64,000 bases of DNA. Origin: Budorcas taxicolor (Eukaryota; Chordata; Mammalia; Artiodactyla; Bovidae). This document shows positions 1-10,699 of the stretch, piece after piece. Location of the stretch: NCBI RefSeq assembly GCF_023091745.1, contig NW_026291482.1, positions 682,001 to 746,000 of the forward strand, given 5' to 3'. Numbering within the stretch: the first letter of the stretch is position 1; each line of letters opens with the position of its first letter. The position numbers and the translations under genes were made by a program. The notes below the pieces were generated by a model that saw nothing but the letters and a program-made list of their open reading frames with translations, did no database searches and was not told where the DNA came from.

Positions 1-101
1 AAAGAGGTTCCTCTGGAATGGACTGAGACATCTGGGGGACTCTTGGAATGGTGGCACGACCCTGGAGTTCCTCTCGCCGTTCCTGTTGAGAGGGCCTCCT
101 C
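1..101 (+). repeat. Satellite monomer 0, partial tail
   Basis: The last 101 bp of a monomer cut by the window edge. No distinguishing variant is seen in it. Confidence 0.9.
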
Positions 102-163
102 TTGAGATGCGACGGGAACGCCGGGAACTCTTTCCCGACGAAGCAGGGAAAGGATCCCTCATC

Positions 164-411
164 TCGAGCTACGAGGCGGAAACGGGGCTCCTCTGGATGT
201 GGGCGGGACCCTCGTGATTCCTCTCGAGTGGAGACGGCTAGGTCGGGGAACTTCTTGATTTGCACCAAGGGTGTGAAGGACCCTTTCGAAGTTCCAGAGG
301 TGAGGTGTGATCAGCCTCGAGACGCCTCAGCGGAAATGGGCCTCATCTCGCCTGGAGGGGAGAACCTCCTGGATTTTCTCGAGTTGCGGCAGGTCTTCTC
401 GAGTTACGACG
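164..411 (+). repeat. 31-bp subrepeat register inside the monomer (example copy)
   Basis: CG cores, mostly within tCGag or tCGaag, fall at 164, 225, 287, 318, 349, 380 and 410. The spacings are 61, 62, 31, 31, 31 and 30 bp. The same register recurs in the other monomers. Degenerate 31-bp subrepeats are an established hallmark of the bovine 1.715 satellite and of cervid satellite I, which supports the family assignment. 816 bp corresponds to about 26 such units plus 10 bp. Confidence 0.8.
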
Positions 412-699
412 GGGACCTCAGGGACCCGCTCTGGTGGCCTCAGGAAAGGCCAGTCCCCATGTGAGTTGCTAGGGGACCTCTCGGGATTCCTCTCCCGTCC
501 ATGCCGGGGCCTCAGTCCTTGTGTGGAGTCGGGGCCGGAACCTGAGGATTCCTCTCCAGTGTTGCCATGGATCTTGGGGTGCTTCTGAGTCTCCCCAGGG
601 GAGTCAGGCCTCGTCTCGAGTGGGGGCATCCACGTGTGCTTTCCTCCCGAGCTGCAGCTGTAGTGTCACGCTTCCTGTCACGTGGATCAGGGGATCTGT

Positions 700-764
700 G
701 GCTTTCCCTCGAGGCTGTCCCTCGAGGCTTTCCCACGAGGCTTTCCCACAGGGCTGTGCCACGT
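700..764 (+). repeat. Internal 13-bp minisatellite, five units (canonical state)
   Basis: Five consecutive 13-mers lie at 700, 713, 726, 739 and 752: ggctttccctcga, ggctgtccctcga, ggctttcccacga, ggctttcccacag and ggctgtgccacgt. This is the normal state in most monomers. Monomer length variants of +13, -13 and -26 bp in this window all fall here, so this is the slippage-prone part of the unit. Confidence 0.85.
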
Positions 765-917
765 GCCACCTTGGTGTGAGTCGCTCCTCGGCGTGAAAGA
801 CGAGCCGGTGAAGGGAAAAGACGTTCCTCTGAAATGGACTGAGACATCTGGGGGACTCTTGGAATGGTGGCACGACCCTGGAGTTCCTCTCGCCGTTCCT
901 GTAGAGAGGGCCTCCTC

Positions 918-1731
918 TTGAGATGCGACGGGAAGGCCGGGAACTCTTTCCCGACGAAGCAGGGAAGGATCCCTCATCTCGAGCTACGAGGCAGAAACGG
1001 GGCTCCTCTGGATGTGGGCGGGACCCTCGTAATTCCACTCGAGTGGGGACAGGTATGTCGGGGAACTCCTTGATTTGCACCAAGGGTGTGAAGACCCTTT
1101 CGAAGTTCAAGATGTGAGGTGTGATCAGCCTCGAGACGCCTCAGCAGAAATGGGCCTCATCTCGCCTGGAGGGCAGAACCTCCTGGATTTTCTCGAGTTG
1201 CGGCAGGTCTTCTCGAGTTACGAAGGGGACCTCAGGGACCCGCTCTGGTGGCCTCAGGAAAGGCCAGTCCCCATGTGAGCTGCTAGGGGACCTCTCGGGA
1301 TTCCTCTCCTGTCCATGCCGGGGCCTCAGTTCTTGTGTGGAGTCGGGGCCGGAACCTGGGAATTCCTCTCCAGTGTTGCCATGGATCTTGGGGTGCTTCT
1401 GAGTCTCCCCAGGGGAGTCAGGCCTCGTCTCGAGTGGGGTCATGCACGTGCGCTTTCCTCCCGAGCTTCAGCAGTAGTGTCACGCTTCCTGTCACGTGGA
1501 TCAAGGGATCTGTGGCTTTCCCTCGAGGCTGTACCTCGACGCTTTCCCACGAGGCTTTCCCACAGGGCTGTGCCACGTGCCACCTTTGTGTGAGTCAATC
1601 CTCGGCGTGAAAGACGAGCCGGTGAAGGGAAAAGAGGTTCCTCTGGAATGGACTGAGACATCTGGGGGACTCTTGGAATGGTGGCACGACCCTGGAGTTC
1701 CTCTCGCCGTTCCTGTTGAGAGGGCCTCCTC
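918..1731 (+). repeat. Satellite monomer 2, type Q, 814 bp
   Basis: Marks are cgtaattccactcg, gttcaagatgtg, ctgggaattcc (EcoRI site), tggggtcatgc and ctgtacctcgacgc. Two one-base deletions (gggaaggatcc and gtgaagaccc) explain the length. Confidence 0.9.
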
Positions 1732-2547
1732 TTGAGATGCGACGGGAACGCCGGGAACTCTTTCCCGACGAAGCAGGGAAAGGATCCCTCATCTCGAGCT
1801 ACCAGGCGGAAACGGGGCTCCTCTGGATGTGGGCGGGACCCTCGTGTTTCCTCTCGAGTGGAGACGGGTATGTCGGGGAACTTCTTGATTTGCACCAAGG
1901 GTGTGAAGGACCCTTTCGAAGTTCCAGAGGTGAGGTGTGATCAGCCTCGAGACGCCTCAGTGGAAATGGGCCTCATCTCGCCTAGAGGGGACAACCTCCT
2001 GGATTTTCTCGAGTTGCGGCAGGTCTTCTCGAGTTACGACGGGGACCTCAGGGAACCGCTCTGGTGGCCTCAGGAAAGGCCAGTCCCCATGCGAGTTGCT
2101 AGGGGCCCTCTCGGGATTCCTCTCCCGTCGAGGCCGGGGCCTAATACCTTGTGTGGAGTCGGGGCCGGAACCTGAGGATTCCTCTCCAGTGTTGCCATGG
2201 ATCTTGGGGTGCTTCTGAGTCTCCCCGGGGGAGTCAGGCCTCGTCTCGAGTTGGGGCATGCACGTGCGCTTTCCTCCCGAGCTGCAGCAGTAGTGTCACG
2301 CTTCCTGTCACGTGGATCAAGGGATATTTGGCTTTCCCTCGAGGCTGGCCGTCGAGGATTTCCCACGAGGCTTTCCCGCAGGGCTTTGCCACGTGCCACT
2401 TTGGTGTGAGTCGATCCTCGGCGTGCAAGACGAGCCGGTGAAGGGAAAAGAGATTCCTCTGGAATGGACTGAGACATCTGGGGGACTCTTGGAATGGTGG
2501 CACGACCCTGGAGTTCCTCTCGCCGTTCCTGTTGAGAGGGCCTCCTC
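1732..2547 (+). repeat. Satellite monomer 3, type R, 816 bp
   Basis: Marks are cctagaggggacaac, gggaaccgctc, gtcgaggccgg, gatatttgg and ggctggccgtcg. It shares the rare ccccgggggag with the R copy at 55453. Confidence 0.9.
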
Positions 2548-3362
2548 TTGAGATGCGACGGGAACGCCGGGAATTCTTTCCCGACGAAGCAGGGAAAGGA
2601 TCCCTCATCTCGTGCTACGAGGCTGAAACGGGGCTCCTCTGGATGTGGGCGGGACCCTCGTGATTCCTCTCGAGTGGAGACGGGTAGGTCGGGGAACTTC
2701 TTGGTTTGCACCAAGGGTGTGAAGAACCCTTTCGAAGTTCCAGAGGTGAGGTGTAATCCGCCTCGAGACGCCTCAGCGGAAATGGGCCTCATCTCGCCTG
2801 GAGGGCAGGACCCCCTGGATTTTCTCGAGTTGCGTCAGGTCTTCTCGAGTAACGACGGGGACCTCAGGGACCCGCTCTGGTGGTCTCAGGAGAGGCCAGT
2901 CCCCATGCGAGTTGCTAGGGGACCTCTCGGGATTCCTCTCCCGTCCATGCCGGGGCCACAGTACTTGTGTGGAGTGGGGGCCGGAACCTGAGGATTCCTC
3001 TCCAGTGTTGCCATGGATCTTGGGGTGCTTCTGAGTCTCCCCAGGGGAGTCAGGGCTCGTTTCGAGTAGGGCATGAACGTGCGCTTTCCTCCCGAGCTTC
3101 AGCAGTAGTTTCACGCAACCTGTCACGTGGATCAAGGGATCTGTGTCTTTCCCTCGAGGCTGTCCGTCGAGGCTTTCCCACGAGGCTTTCCCACAGGGAT
3201 GTGCCACGTGCCACCTTGGTGGGAGTCGATCCTCGGCGTGAAAGACGAGCCGGTGAAGGGAAAAGAGGTTCCTCTGGAATGGACTGAGACATTTGGGGGA
3301 CTCTTGGAATGGTGACACGACCCTGGAGTTCCTCTCGCCGTTCCTGTTGAGAGGGCCTCCTC
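2548..3362 (+). repeat. Satellite monomer 4, type S, 815 bp
   Basis: Marks are gggaattctttc (EcoRI), ctcgtgctac, gtaatccgcc, gagtaacgac, gccacagtac and tttcacgcaacc. The one-base deletion is in cgagtagggcatg. Its tail has private changes (gtccgtcgagg, atggtgacac). Confidence 0.9.
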
Positions 3363-4177
3363 TTGAGATGCGACGGGAACGCCGGGAACTCTTTCCCGAC
3401 GAAGCAGGGAAAGGATCCCTCATCTCGAGCTAAGAGGCGGAAACGGGGCTCCTCTGGATGTGGGCGGGACCCTCGTGATTCCTCTCGAGTGGAGACGGGT
3501 ATGTCGGGGAACTTCTTGATTTGCACCAAGGGTGTGAAGGAACCTTTTGAAGTTCCAGAGGTGAGGTGTGATCAGCCTCGAGACGCCTCAGCGGAAATGG
3601 GCCTCATCTCGCCTGGAGGGGAGAACCTCCTGGATTTTCTCGAGTTGCGTCAGGTCTTCTCGAGTTACGACGGGGACCTCAGGGACCCGCTCTGGTGGCC
3701 TCAGGAAAGGCCAGTCCCCATGCGAGTTGCTAGGGGACCTCTCGGGATTCCTCTCCTGTCCATGCCGGTGCCTCAGTCCTTGTGTAGAGTGGGGCCGGAA
3801 CCTGAGGATTCCTCTCCAGTGTTGCCATGGATCTTGGGGTGCTTCTGAGTCTCCCCATGGGAGTCAGGCCTCGTCTCGAGTGGGGGCATGCACGTGCGCT
3901 TTCCTCCCGAGCTGCAGCAGTAGTGTCACGCTTCCTGTCACGTGGATCAAGGGATCTGTAGCTTTCCCTCGAGGCTGTCCCTCGAGGCTTTCCCACGAGG
4001 CTTTCCCACAGGGCTGTGCCACGTGCCACCTTGGTGTGAGTCGATCCTCGGCGTGAAAGACGAGCCGGTGAAGGGAAAAGAGGTTCCTCTGGAATGGACT
4101 GAGACATCTGAGGGACTCTTGGAATGGTGGCAAGACCCTGGAGTTCCTCTCGCCGTTCCTGTTGAGAGGACCTCCTC
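3363..4177 (+). repeat. Satellite monomer 5, type T, 815 bp
   Basis: Marks are gtgtagagtgggg, ccccatggg, gatctgtagc, catctgaggg, ggcaagaccc and agaggacctcc. The same tail follows the deletion scar at 39.17 kb. This is the only full-length T copy in the window. Confidence 0.9.
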
Positions 4178-4993
4178 TTGAGATGCGAAGGGAACGCCGG
4201 GAACTCTTTCCCGACGAAGCAGGGAAAGGATCCCTCATCTCGAGCTACGAGGCGGAAACGGGGCTCCTCTGGATGTGGGCGGGACACTCGTGTTTCCTCT
4301 CGAGTGGAGACGGGTATGTCGGGGAACTTCTTGATTTGCACCAAGGGTGTGAAGGACCCTTTCGAAGTTCCAGAGGTGAGGTGTGATCAGCCTCGAGACG
4401 CCTCAGTGGAAATGGGCCTCATCTCGCCTAGAGGGGACAACCTCCTGGATTTTCTCGAGTTGCGGCAGGTCTTCTCGAGTTACGACGGGGACCTCAAGGA
4501 ACCGCTCTGGTGGCCTCAGGAAAGGCCAGTCCCCATGCGAGTTGCTAGGGGCCCTCTCGGGATTCCTCTCCCGTCGAGGCCGGGGCCTAATACCTTGTGT
4601 GGAGTCGGGGCCGGAACCTGAGGATTCCTCTCCAGTGTTGCCATGGATCTTGGGGTGCTTCTGAGTCTCCCCAGGGGAGTCAGGCCTCGTCTCGAGTTGG
4701 GGCATGCACGTGCGCTTTCCTCCCGAGCTGCAGCAGTAGTGTCACGCTTCCTGTCACGTGGATCAAGGGATATTTGGCTTTCCCTCGAGGCTGGCCGTCG
4801 AGGATTTGCCACGAGGCTTTCCCGCAGGGCTTTGCCACGTGCCACTTTGGTGTGAGTCGATCCTCGGCGTGCAAGACGAGCCGGTGAAGGGAAAAGAGAT
4901 TCCTCTGGAATGGACTGAGACATCTGGGGGACTCTTGGAATGGTGGCACGACCCTGGAGTTCCTCTCGCCGTTCCTGTTGAGAGGGCCTCCTC
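4178..4993 (+). repeat. Satellite monomer 6, type R, 816 bp
   Basis: R marks as at 1732, with ctcaaggaacc, which is shared with the R copy at 45679. It carries a private gcgaagggaac. Confidence 0.9.
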
Positions 4994-5809
4994 TTGAGAT
5001 GCGACGGGAACGCCGGGAATTCTTTCCCGACGAAGCAGGGAAAGGATCCCTCATCTCGTGCTACGAGGCTGAAACGGGGCTCCTCTGGATGTGGGCGGGA
5101 CCCTCGTGATTCCTCTTGAGTGGATACGGGTAGGTCGGGGAACTTCTTGGTTTGCACCAAGGGTGTGAAGAACCCTTTCGAAGTTCCAGAGGTGAGGTGT
5201 AATCCGCCTCGAGACGCCTCAGCGGAAATGGGCCTCATCTCGCCTGGAGGGCAGGACCTCCTGGATTTTCTCGAGTTGCGTCAGGTCTTCTCGAGTAACG
5301 ACGGGGACCTCAGGGACCCGCTCTGGTGGTCTCAGGAAAGGCCAGTCCACATGCGAGTTGCTAGGGGACCTCTCGGGATTCCTCTCCCGTCCATGCCGGG
5401 GCCACAGTACTTGTGTGGAGTGGGGGCCGGAACCTGAGGATTCCTCTCCAGTGTTGCCATGGATCTTGGGGTGCTTCTGAGTCTCCCCAGGGGAGTCAGG
5501 GCTCGTTTCGAGTGGGGGCATGAACGTGCGTTTTCCTCCCGAGCTTCAGCAGTAGTTTCACGCAACCTGTCACGTGGATCAAGGGATCTGTGGCTTTCCC
5601 TCGAGGCTGTCCCTCGAGGCTTTCCCACGAGGCTTTACCACAGAGCTGTGCCACGTGCCACCTTGGTGTGAGTCGATCCTCGGCGTGAAAGACGAGACGG
5701 TGAAGGGAAAAGACGTTCCTCTGGAATGGACTGAGACATCTGGGGGACTCTTGGAATGGTGGCACGACCCTGGAGTTCCTCTCGCCGTTCCTGTTGAGAG
5801 GGCCTCCTC
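4994..5809 (+). repeat. Satellite monomer 7, type S, 816 bp
   Basis: S marks. Its tail has gctttaccacagagctg and gacgttcc, typical of S before U. A private change is ccagtccacatgc. Confidence 0.9.
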
Positions 5810-6623
5810 TTGAGATGCGCCGGGAACGCCGGGAACTCTTTCCCGACGAAGCAGGGAAAGGATCCCTCATCTCGAGCTACGATGCGGAAACGGGGCTCCT
5901 CTGGATGTGGGCGGGACCCTCGTGTTTCCTCTTGAGTGGAGACGGGTATGTCGGGGAACTTCTTGATTTGCACCAAGGGTGTGAAGAATCCTTTCGAAGT
6001 TCCAGAGATGAGGTGTGATCAGCCTCGAGACGCCTCAGCAGAAATGGGCCTCATCTCGCCTGGAGGGCAGAACCTCCTGGATTTTCTCGAGTTGCGGCAG
6101 GTCTCCTCGAGTTACGACGGGGACCTCAGGGACCCGCTCTGGTGGCCTCAGGAAAGGCCAGTCCCCATGCGAGTTGCTGGGGACCTCTCGGGATTCCTCT
6201 CCCGTCCATGCCGGGGCCTCAGTCCTTGTGTGGAGTCGGGGCCGGAACCTGAGGATTCCTCTCCAGTGTTGCCATGGATCTTGGGGTGCTTCTGAGTCTC
6301 CCCAGGGGAGTCAGGCCTCGTCTCGAGTGGGGCCATGCACGTGCGCTTTCCTCCCGAGCTGCAGCAGTAGTGTCACGCTTCCTGTCACGTGGATCAGGGG
6401 ATCTGTGGCTTTCCCTCGAGGCTGTCCCTCGAGGCTTTCCCACGAGGCTTTCCCACAGGGCTGTGCCACGTGCCACCTTGGTGGGAGTCGATCCTCGGCG
6501 TGAAAGACGAGCCGGTGAAGGGAAAAGAGGTTCCTCTGGAATGGACTGAGACATCTGGGGGACTCTTGGAATGGTGGCACGACCCTGGAGTTCCTCTCGC
6601 CGTTCCTGTTGAGAGGGCCTCCT
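5810..6623 (+). repeat. Satellite monomer 8, type U, 814 bp
   Basis: Marks are gatgcgccggg, ctacgatgcgg, cctcttgagtgg, gtctcctcgag, tggggccatgc and ggatcagggg. Deletions in gttgctgggg and cctcctttgag account for the two missing bases. Confidence 0.9.
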
Positions 6624-7439
6624 TTGAGATGCGACGGGAACGCCGGGAAATCTTTCCCGACGAAGCAGGGAAAGGATCCCTCATCTCGAGCTACGAGGCG
6701 GAAACGGGGCTCCTTTGGATGGGGGCGGGACCCGCGTGTTTCCTCTCGAGTGGAGACGGGTATGTCGGGGAACTTCTTGATTTGCACCAAGGGTGTGAAG
6801 GACCCTTTCGAAGTTCCAGAGGTGAGGTGTGATCCGCCTCTAGAGGCCTCAGCGGAAATGGGCCTCATCTCGCCTGGAGGGGAGAACCTCCTGGATTTTC
6901 TCGAGTTGCGGCAGGTCTTCTCGAGTTACGACGGGGACCTCAGGGACCCGCTCTGGTGGCCTCAGGAAAGGCCAGTCCCCGTGCGAGTTGCTAGGGGCCA
7001 TCTCGGGATTCCTCTCCCATCCATGCCGGGGCCTAAGACCTTGTGTGGAGTCGGGGCTGGAACCTGAGGATTCCTCTCCAATGTTGCCATGAATCTTGGG
7101 GTGCTTCTCAGTCTCCCCAGGGGAGTCAGGCCTCGTCTCGAGTGGGGGCATGCACGTGCGCTTTCCTCCCGAGCTGCAGCAGTAGTGTCACGCTTCCTGC
7201 CACGTGGATCAAGGGATCTGTGGCTTTCCCTCGAGGCTGTCCCTCGAGGCTTTCCCACGAGGCTTTCCCACAGGGCTGTGCCACGTGCCACCTTGGTGTG
7301 AGTCGATCCTCGGCGTGAAAGACGAGCCGGTTAAGGGAAAAGAGTTTCCTCTGGAATGGACTGAGACATCTGGGGGACTCTTGGAATGGTGGCACGACCC
7401 TGGAGTTCCTCTCGCCGTTCCTGTTGAGAGGGCCTCCTC
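6624..7439 (+). repeat. Satellite monomer 9, type V, 816 bp
   Basis: Marks are gggaaatcttt, gatgggggcggg, cctctagaggcc, cccatccatgcc, ccaatgttgcc and ccatgaatc. It is paired with the V copy at 57897. Confidence 0.9.
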
Positions 7440-8253
7440 TTGAGATGCGACGGGAACGCCGGGAACTCTTTCAGACGAAGCAGGGAAAGGATCCCTCATC
7501 TCGAGCTACCAGGCGGAAACGGGGCTCCTCTGGATGTGGGCGGGACCCTCGTGTTTCCTCTCGAGTGGAGACGGGTATGTCGGGGAACTTCTTGATTTGC
7601 ACCAAGGGTGTGAAGGACCCTATCTAAGTTCCAGTAGTGAGGTGTGATCAGCCTCGAGACGCCTCAGCGGAAATGGGCCTCATCTCGCCTGGAGGGGAGA
7701 ACCTCCTGGATTTTCTCGAGTGGCGGCAGGTCTTCTCGAGTACGACGGGGACCTCAGGGACCCGCTCTCGTCGCCTCAGGACAGGCCAGTCCACATGCGA
7801 GTTGCTAGGGGACCTCTCGGGATTCCTTTCCCTTCCATGCCGCGGCCTCAGTCCTTGTGTGGAGTCGGGGCCGGAACCTGAGGTTTCCTCTCCAGTGTTG
7901 CCATGGATCTTGGGGTGCTTCTGAGTCTCCCCAGGGGAGTCAGGCCTCGTCTCGAGTGGGGGCATGCACGTGCGCTTAACTCCCGAGCTGCAGCAGTGGT
8001 GTCACGCTTCCTGTCACGTGGATCAAGGGATCTGTGGCTTTCCCTCGAGGCTGTCCCTCGAGGCTTTCCCACGAGTCTTTCCCACAGGGCTGTGCCACGT
8101 GCCACCTTGGTGTGAGTCGATCCTCGGCGTGAAAGATGAGCCGGTGAAGGGAAAAGTGGTTCCTCTGGAATGGACTGAGACATCTGGGGCACTCTTGGAA
8201 TGGTGGCACGACCCTGGAGTTCCTCTCGCCGTTCCTGTTGAGAGGGCCTCCTC
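7440..8253 (+). repeat. Satellite monomer 10, unclassified (N), 814 bp
   Basis: It carries private changes (ccctatctaagttcc, gagtggcgg, one-base losses in tttcagacg and gagtacgac). From about 7750 it resembles B/T-like copies (gtccacatg, ccgcggcc, gaggtttcc, gcttaactcc). The tail gatgagccgg and ggggcactc is the lead-in to X. Confidence 0.88.
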
Positions 8254-9067
8254 TTGAGATGCGACGGGAACGCCGGGAACTCTTTCCCGATGAAGCAGGG
8301 AAAGGATACCTCATCTCGAGCTACCAGGCGGAAACGGGGCTCCTCTGGATGTGGGCGGGACCCTCGTGTTTCCTCTCGAGTGGAGACGGGTATGTCGGGG
8401 AACTTCTTGATTTGCACCAAGGGTGTGAAGGACCCTTTCGAAGTTCCAGAAGTGAGGTGGGATCAGCCTCGAGACGCCTCAGCGGACATGGGCCTCATCT
8501 CGCCTGTAGGGGAGAACCTCCTGGATTTTCTCGAGTTGCGGCAGGTCTTCTCGAGTTTCGACGGGGACCTCAGGGACCCGCTCTGGTCGCCTCAGTAAAG
8601 GCCAGTCCCCGTGCGAGTTGCTAGGTGCTATCTCGGGATTCCTCTCCCTTCCATGCCGGGGCCTAAGACCTTGTTTGGAGTCGGGGCCGGAACCTGAGGA
8701 TTCCTCTCCAGTGTTGCCATGGATCCTGGGGTGCTTCTGAGTCTCCCCAGGGGAGTCAGGCCTCGTCTCGAGTGGGTGAATGCACGTACGCTTTCCTCCC
8801 GAGCTGCAGCAGTAGTGTCACGCTTCCTGTCACGTGGATCAAGGGATCTGTGGTTTCCCTCGAGGCTGTCCCTTGAGGCTTTCCCACGAGGCTTTCCCAC
8901 AGGGCTGTGCCACCTGCCACCTTGGTGTGAGTCGATCCTCGGCGTGAAAGACGAGCCGGTGAAGGGAAAAGAGGTTCCTCTGGAATGGACTGAGACATCT
9001 GGGGGACTCTTGGAATGGTGGCACGACCCTGGAGTTCCTCTCGCCGTTCTGTTGAGAGGGCCTCCTC
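8254..9067 (+). repeat. Satellite monomer 11, type X, 814 bp
   Basis: Marks are ggatacctc, gcggacatggg, gcctgtagggg, gagtttcgac, gctaggtgctatc and gtgaatgcacgtacg. Relatives start at 59529 and 63603. Confidence 0.9.
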
Positions 9068-9883
9068 TTGAGATGCGACGGGAACGCCGGGAACTCTTTC
9101 CCGAGCAAGCAGGGAAAGGATCCCTCATCTCGAGCTACCAGGCGGAAACGGGGCTCCTCTGGATGTGGGCGGGACGCTCGTGTTTCCTCTCGAGTGGAGA
9201 CGGGTATGTCGGGGAACTTCTTGATTTGCACCAAGGGTGTGAAGGACCCTTTCGAAGTTCCAGAGGTGAGGTGTGATCTGCCTCGAGATGCCTCAGCGGA
9301 AAAGGGCCTCATCTCCCTGGAGGGGAGAATCTCCTCGATTTTCTCGAGCTGTGGCAGGTCTTCTCGAGTTACGACGGGGACCTCAGGGACCCGCTCTGGT
9401 GGCCTCAGGAAAGGCCAGTCCCCATGCGAGCTGCTCGGGGACCTCTCGGGATTCCTCTCCCGTCCATGCCGCGGCCTCAGTCCTTGTGTGGGGTCGGGGC
9501 CGGAACCTGAGGATTCCTCTCTAGTGTTGCCATGGATCTTGGGGTGCTTCTGAGTCTCCCCAGGGGAGTCAGGCCTCGTCTCGACTGGGTGCATGCACGT
9601 GCGCTTTCCTCCCTTGCTGCAGCAGTAGTGTCACGCTTCCTGTCACGTGGATCAAGGGATCTGTGGCTTTCCCTCGAGGCTGTCCCTCGAGGCTTTCCCG
9701 CGCGAGGCTTTCCCACAGGGCTGTGCCACGTGCCACCTTGTTGGGAGTCGATCCTCGGTGTGAAAGACGAGCCGGGGAAGGGAAAAGAGGTTCCTCTGGA
9801 ATGGACTGAGACATCTGGGGGACTCTTGGAATGGTGGCACGACCCTGGAGTTCCTCTCGCCGTTCCTGTTGAGAGGGCCTCCT
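9068..9883 (+). repeat. Satellite monomer 12, type Y, 816 bp
   Basis: Marks are cgagcaagcaggg, gggacgctcg, catctccctggagg, gagaatctcctcg, gtgtggggtcgg and ccttgttgggag. A private +2 is seen in cccgcgcgagg. Confidence 0.9.
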
Positions 9884-10699
9884 TTGAGATGCGACGGGAA
9901 CGCTGGGAAATCTTTCCCGACGAAGCAGGGAAAGGATCCCTCATCTCGAGCTACGAGGCGGAAACGGGGCTCTGTTGGATGGGGGCGGGACCCGCGTGTT
10001 TCCTCTCGAGTGGAGACGGGTATGTCGGGGAACTTCTTGATTTGCACCAAGGGTGTGAAGGACCCTTTCGAAGTTCCAGAGGTGAGGTGTGATCCGCCTC
10101 CAGACGCCTCAGCGGAAATGGGCCTCATCTCGCCTGGAGGGGAGAACCTCCTGGATTTTCTCGAGTTGCGGCAGGTCTTCTCGAGTTACGACGGGGACCT
10201 CAGGGATCCGCTCTGGTGGCCTCAGGAAAGGCCAGTCCCGGTGCGAGTTGCTAGGGGCCATCTCGGGATTCCTCTCCCGTCCATGCCGGGGCCTAAGACC
10301 TTGTGTGGAGTCGGGGCCGGAACCTGAGGATTCCTCTCCAGTGTTGCCATGGATCTTCGGGTGCTTCTGAGTCTCCCCAGGGGAGTCAGGCCTCGTGTCG
10401 AGTGGGGGCATGCACGTGCGCTTAACTCCCGAGCTGCAGCAGTAGTGTCACGCTTCCTGTCACGTGGATCAAGGGATCTGTGGCTTTCCCTCGAGGCTGT
10501 CCCTCGAGGCTTTCCCACGAGGCTTTCCCACAGGGCTGTGCCACGTGCCACCTTGGTGTGAGTCGATCCTCGGCGTGAAAGACGAGCCGGTGAAGGGAAA
10601 AGACGTTCCTCTGGAATGGACTGAGACATCTGGGGGACTCTTGGTATGGTGGCACGACCCTGGAGTTCCTCTCGCCGTTCCTGTTGAGAGGGCCTCCTC
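9884..10699 (+). repeat. Satellite monomer 13, type V, 816 bp
   Basis: V head (gatgggggcggg) with cagggatccg, a second BamHI site, then cagtcccggtg, cttcgggtgc and gcttaactcc. It is paired with 61157 and 17225. Confidence 0.9.

Larger units (their letters stand above)
102..917 (+). repeat. Satellite monomer 1, type P, 816 bp
   Basis: Marks are ggctaggtc, catgtgagttgc, catccacgtgtgc, gtcgctcctcgg and tgtagagagg at the end. Close relatives start at 53822 and 48127. A private change is gctgcagctgtag. Confidence 0.9.

Noticed and set aside
102..464. Recurrent open frames of 70-160 codons in all six frames of every monomer
   Set aside because: The DNA is GC-rich, the unit length is divisible by 3, and the same frames recur in each copy with only random interruptions. 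They read through the satellite repeat, lack any recognisable domain, and shift or break at each indel. No coding signal.
500..545. G-quadruplex in the G-rich stretches (ccggggcctc, gtcggggccgg)
   Set aside because: The G runs of four are too far apart to satisfy the usual loop limits in the consensus monomer.
700..764. CRISPR-like short direct repeats
   Set aside because: The 13-mers are adjacent without spacers and recur in every satellite unit; this is a minisatellite in eukaryotic DNA.
2571..2576. EcoRI and BamHI sites as possible cloning junctions
   Set aside because: The BamHI site (aaaggatccc) is part of nearly every monomer and the EcoRI sites are type-specific substitutions in S, Q and C units; no vector sequence is present.
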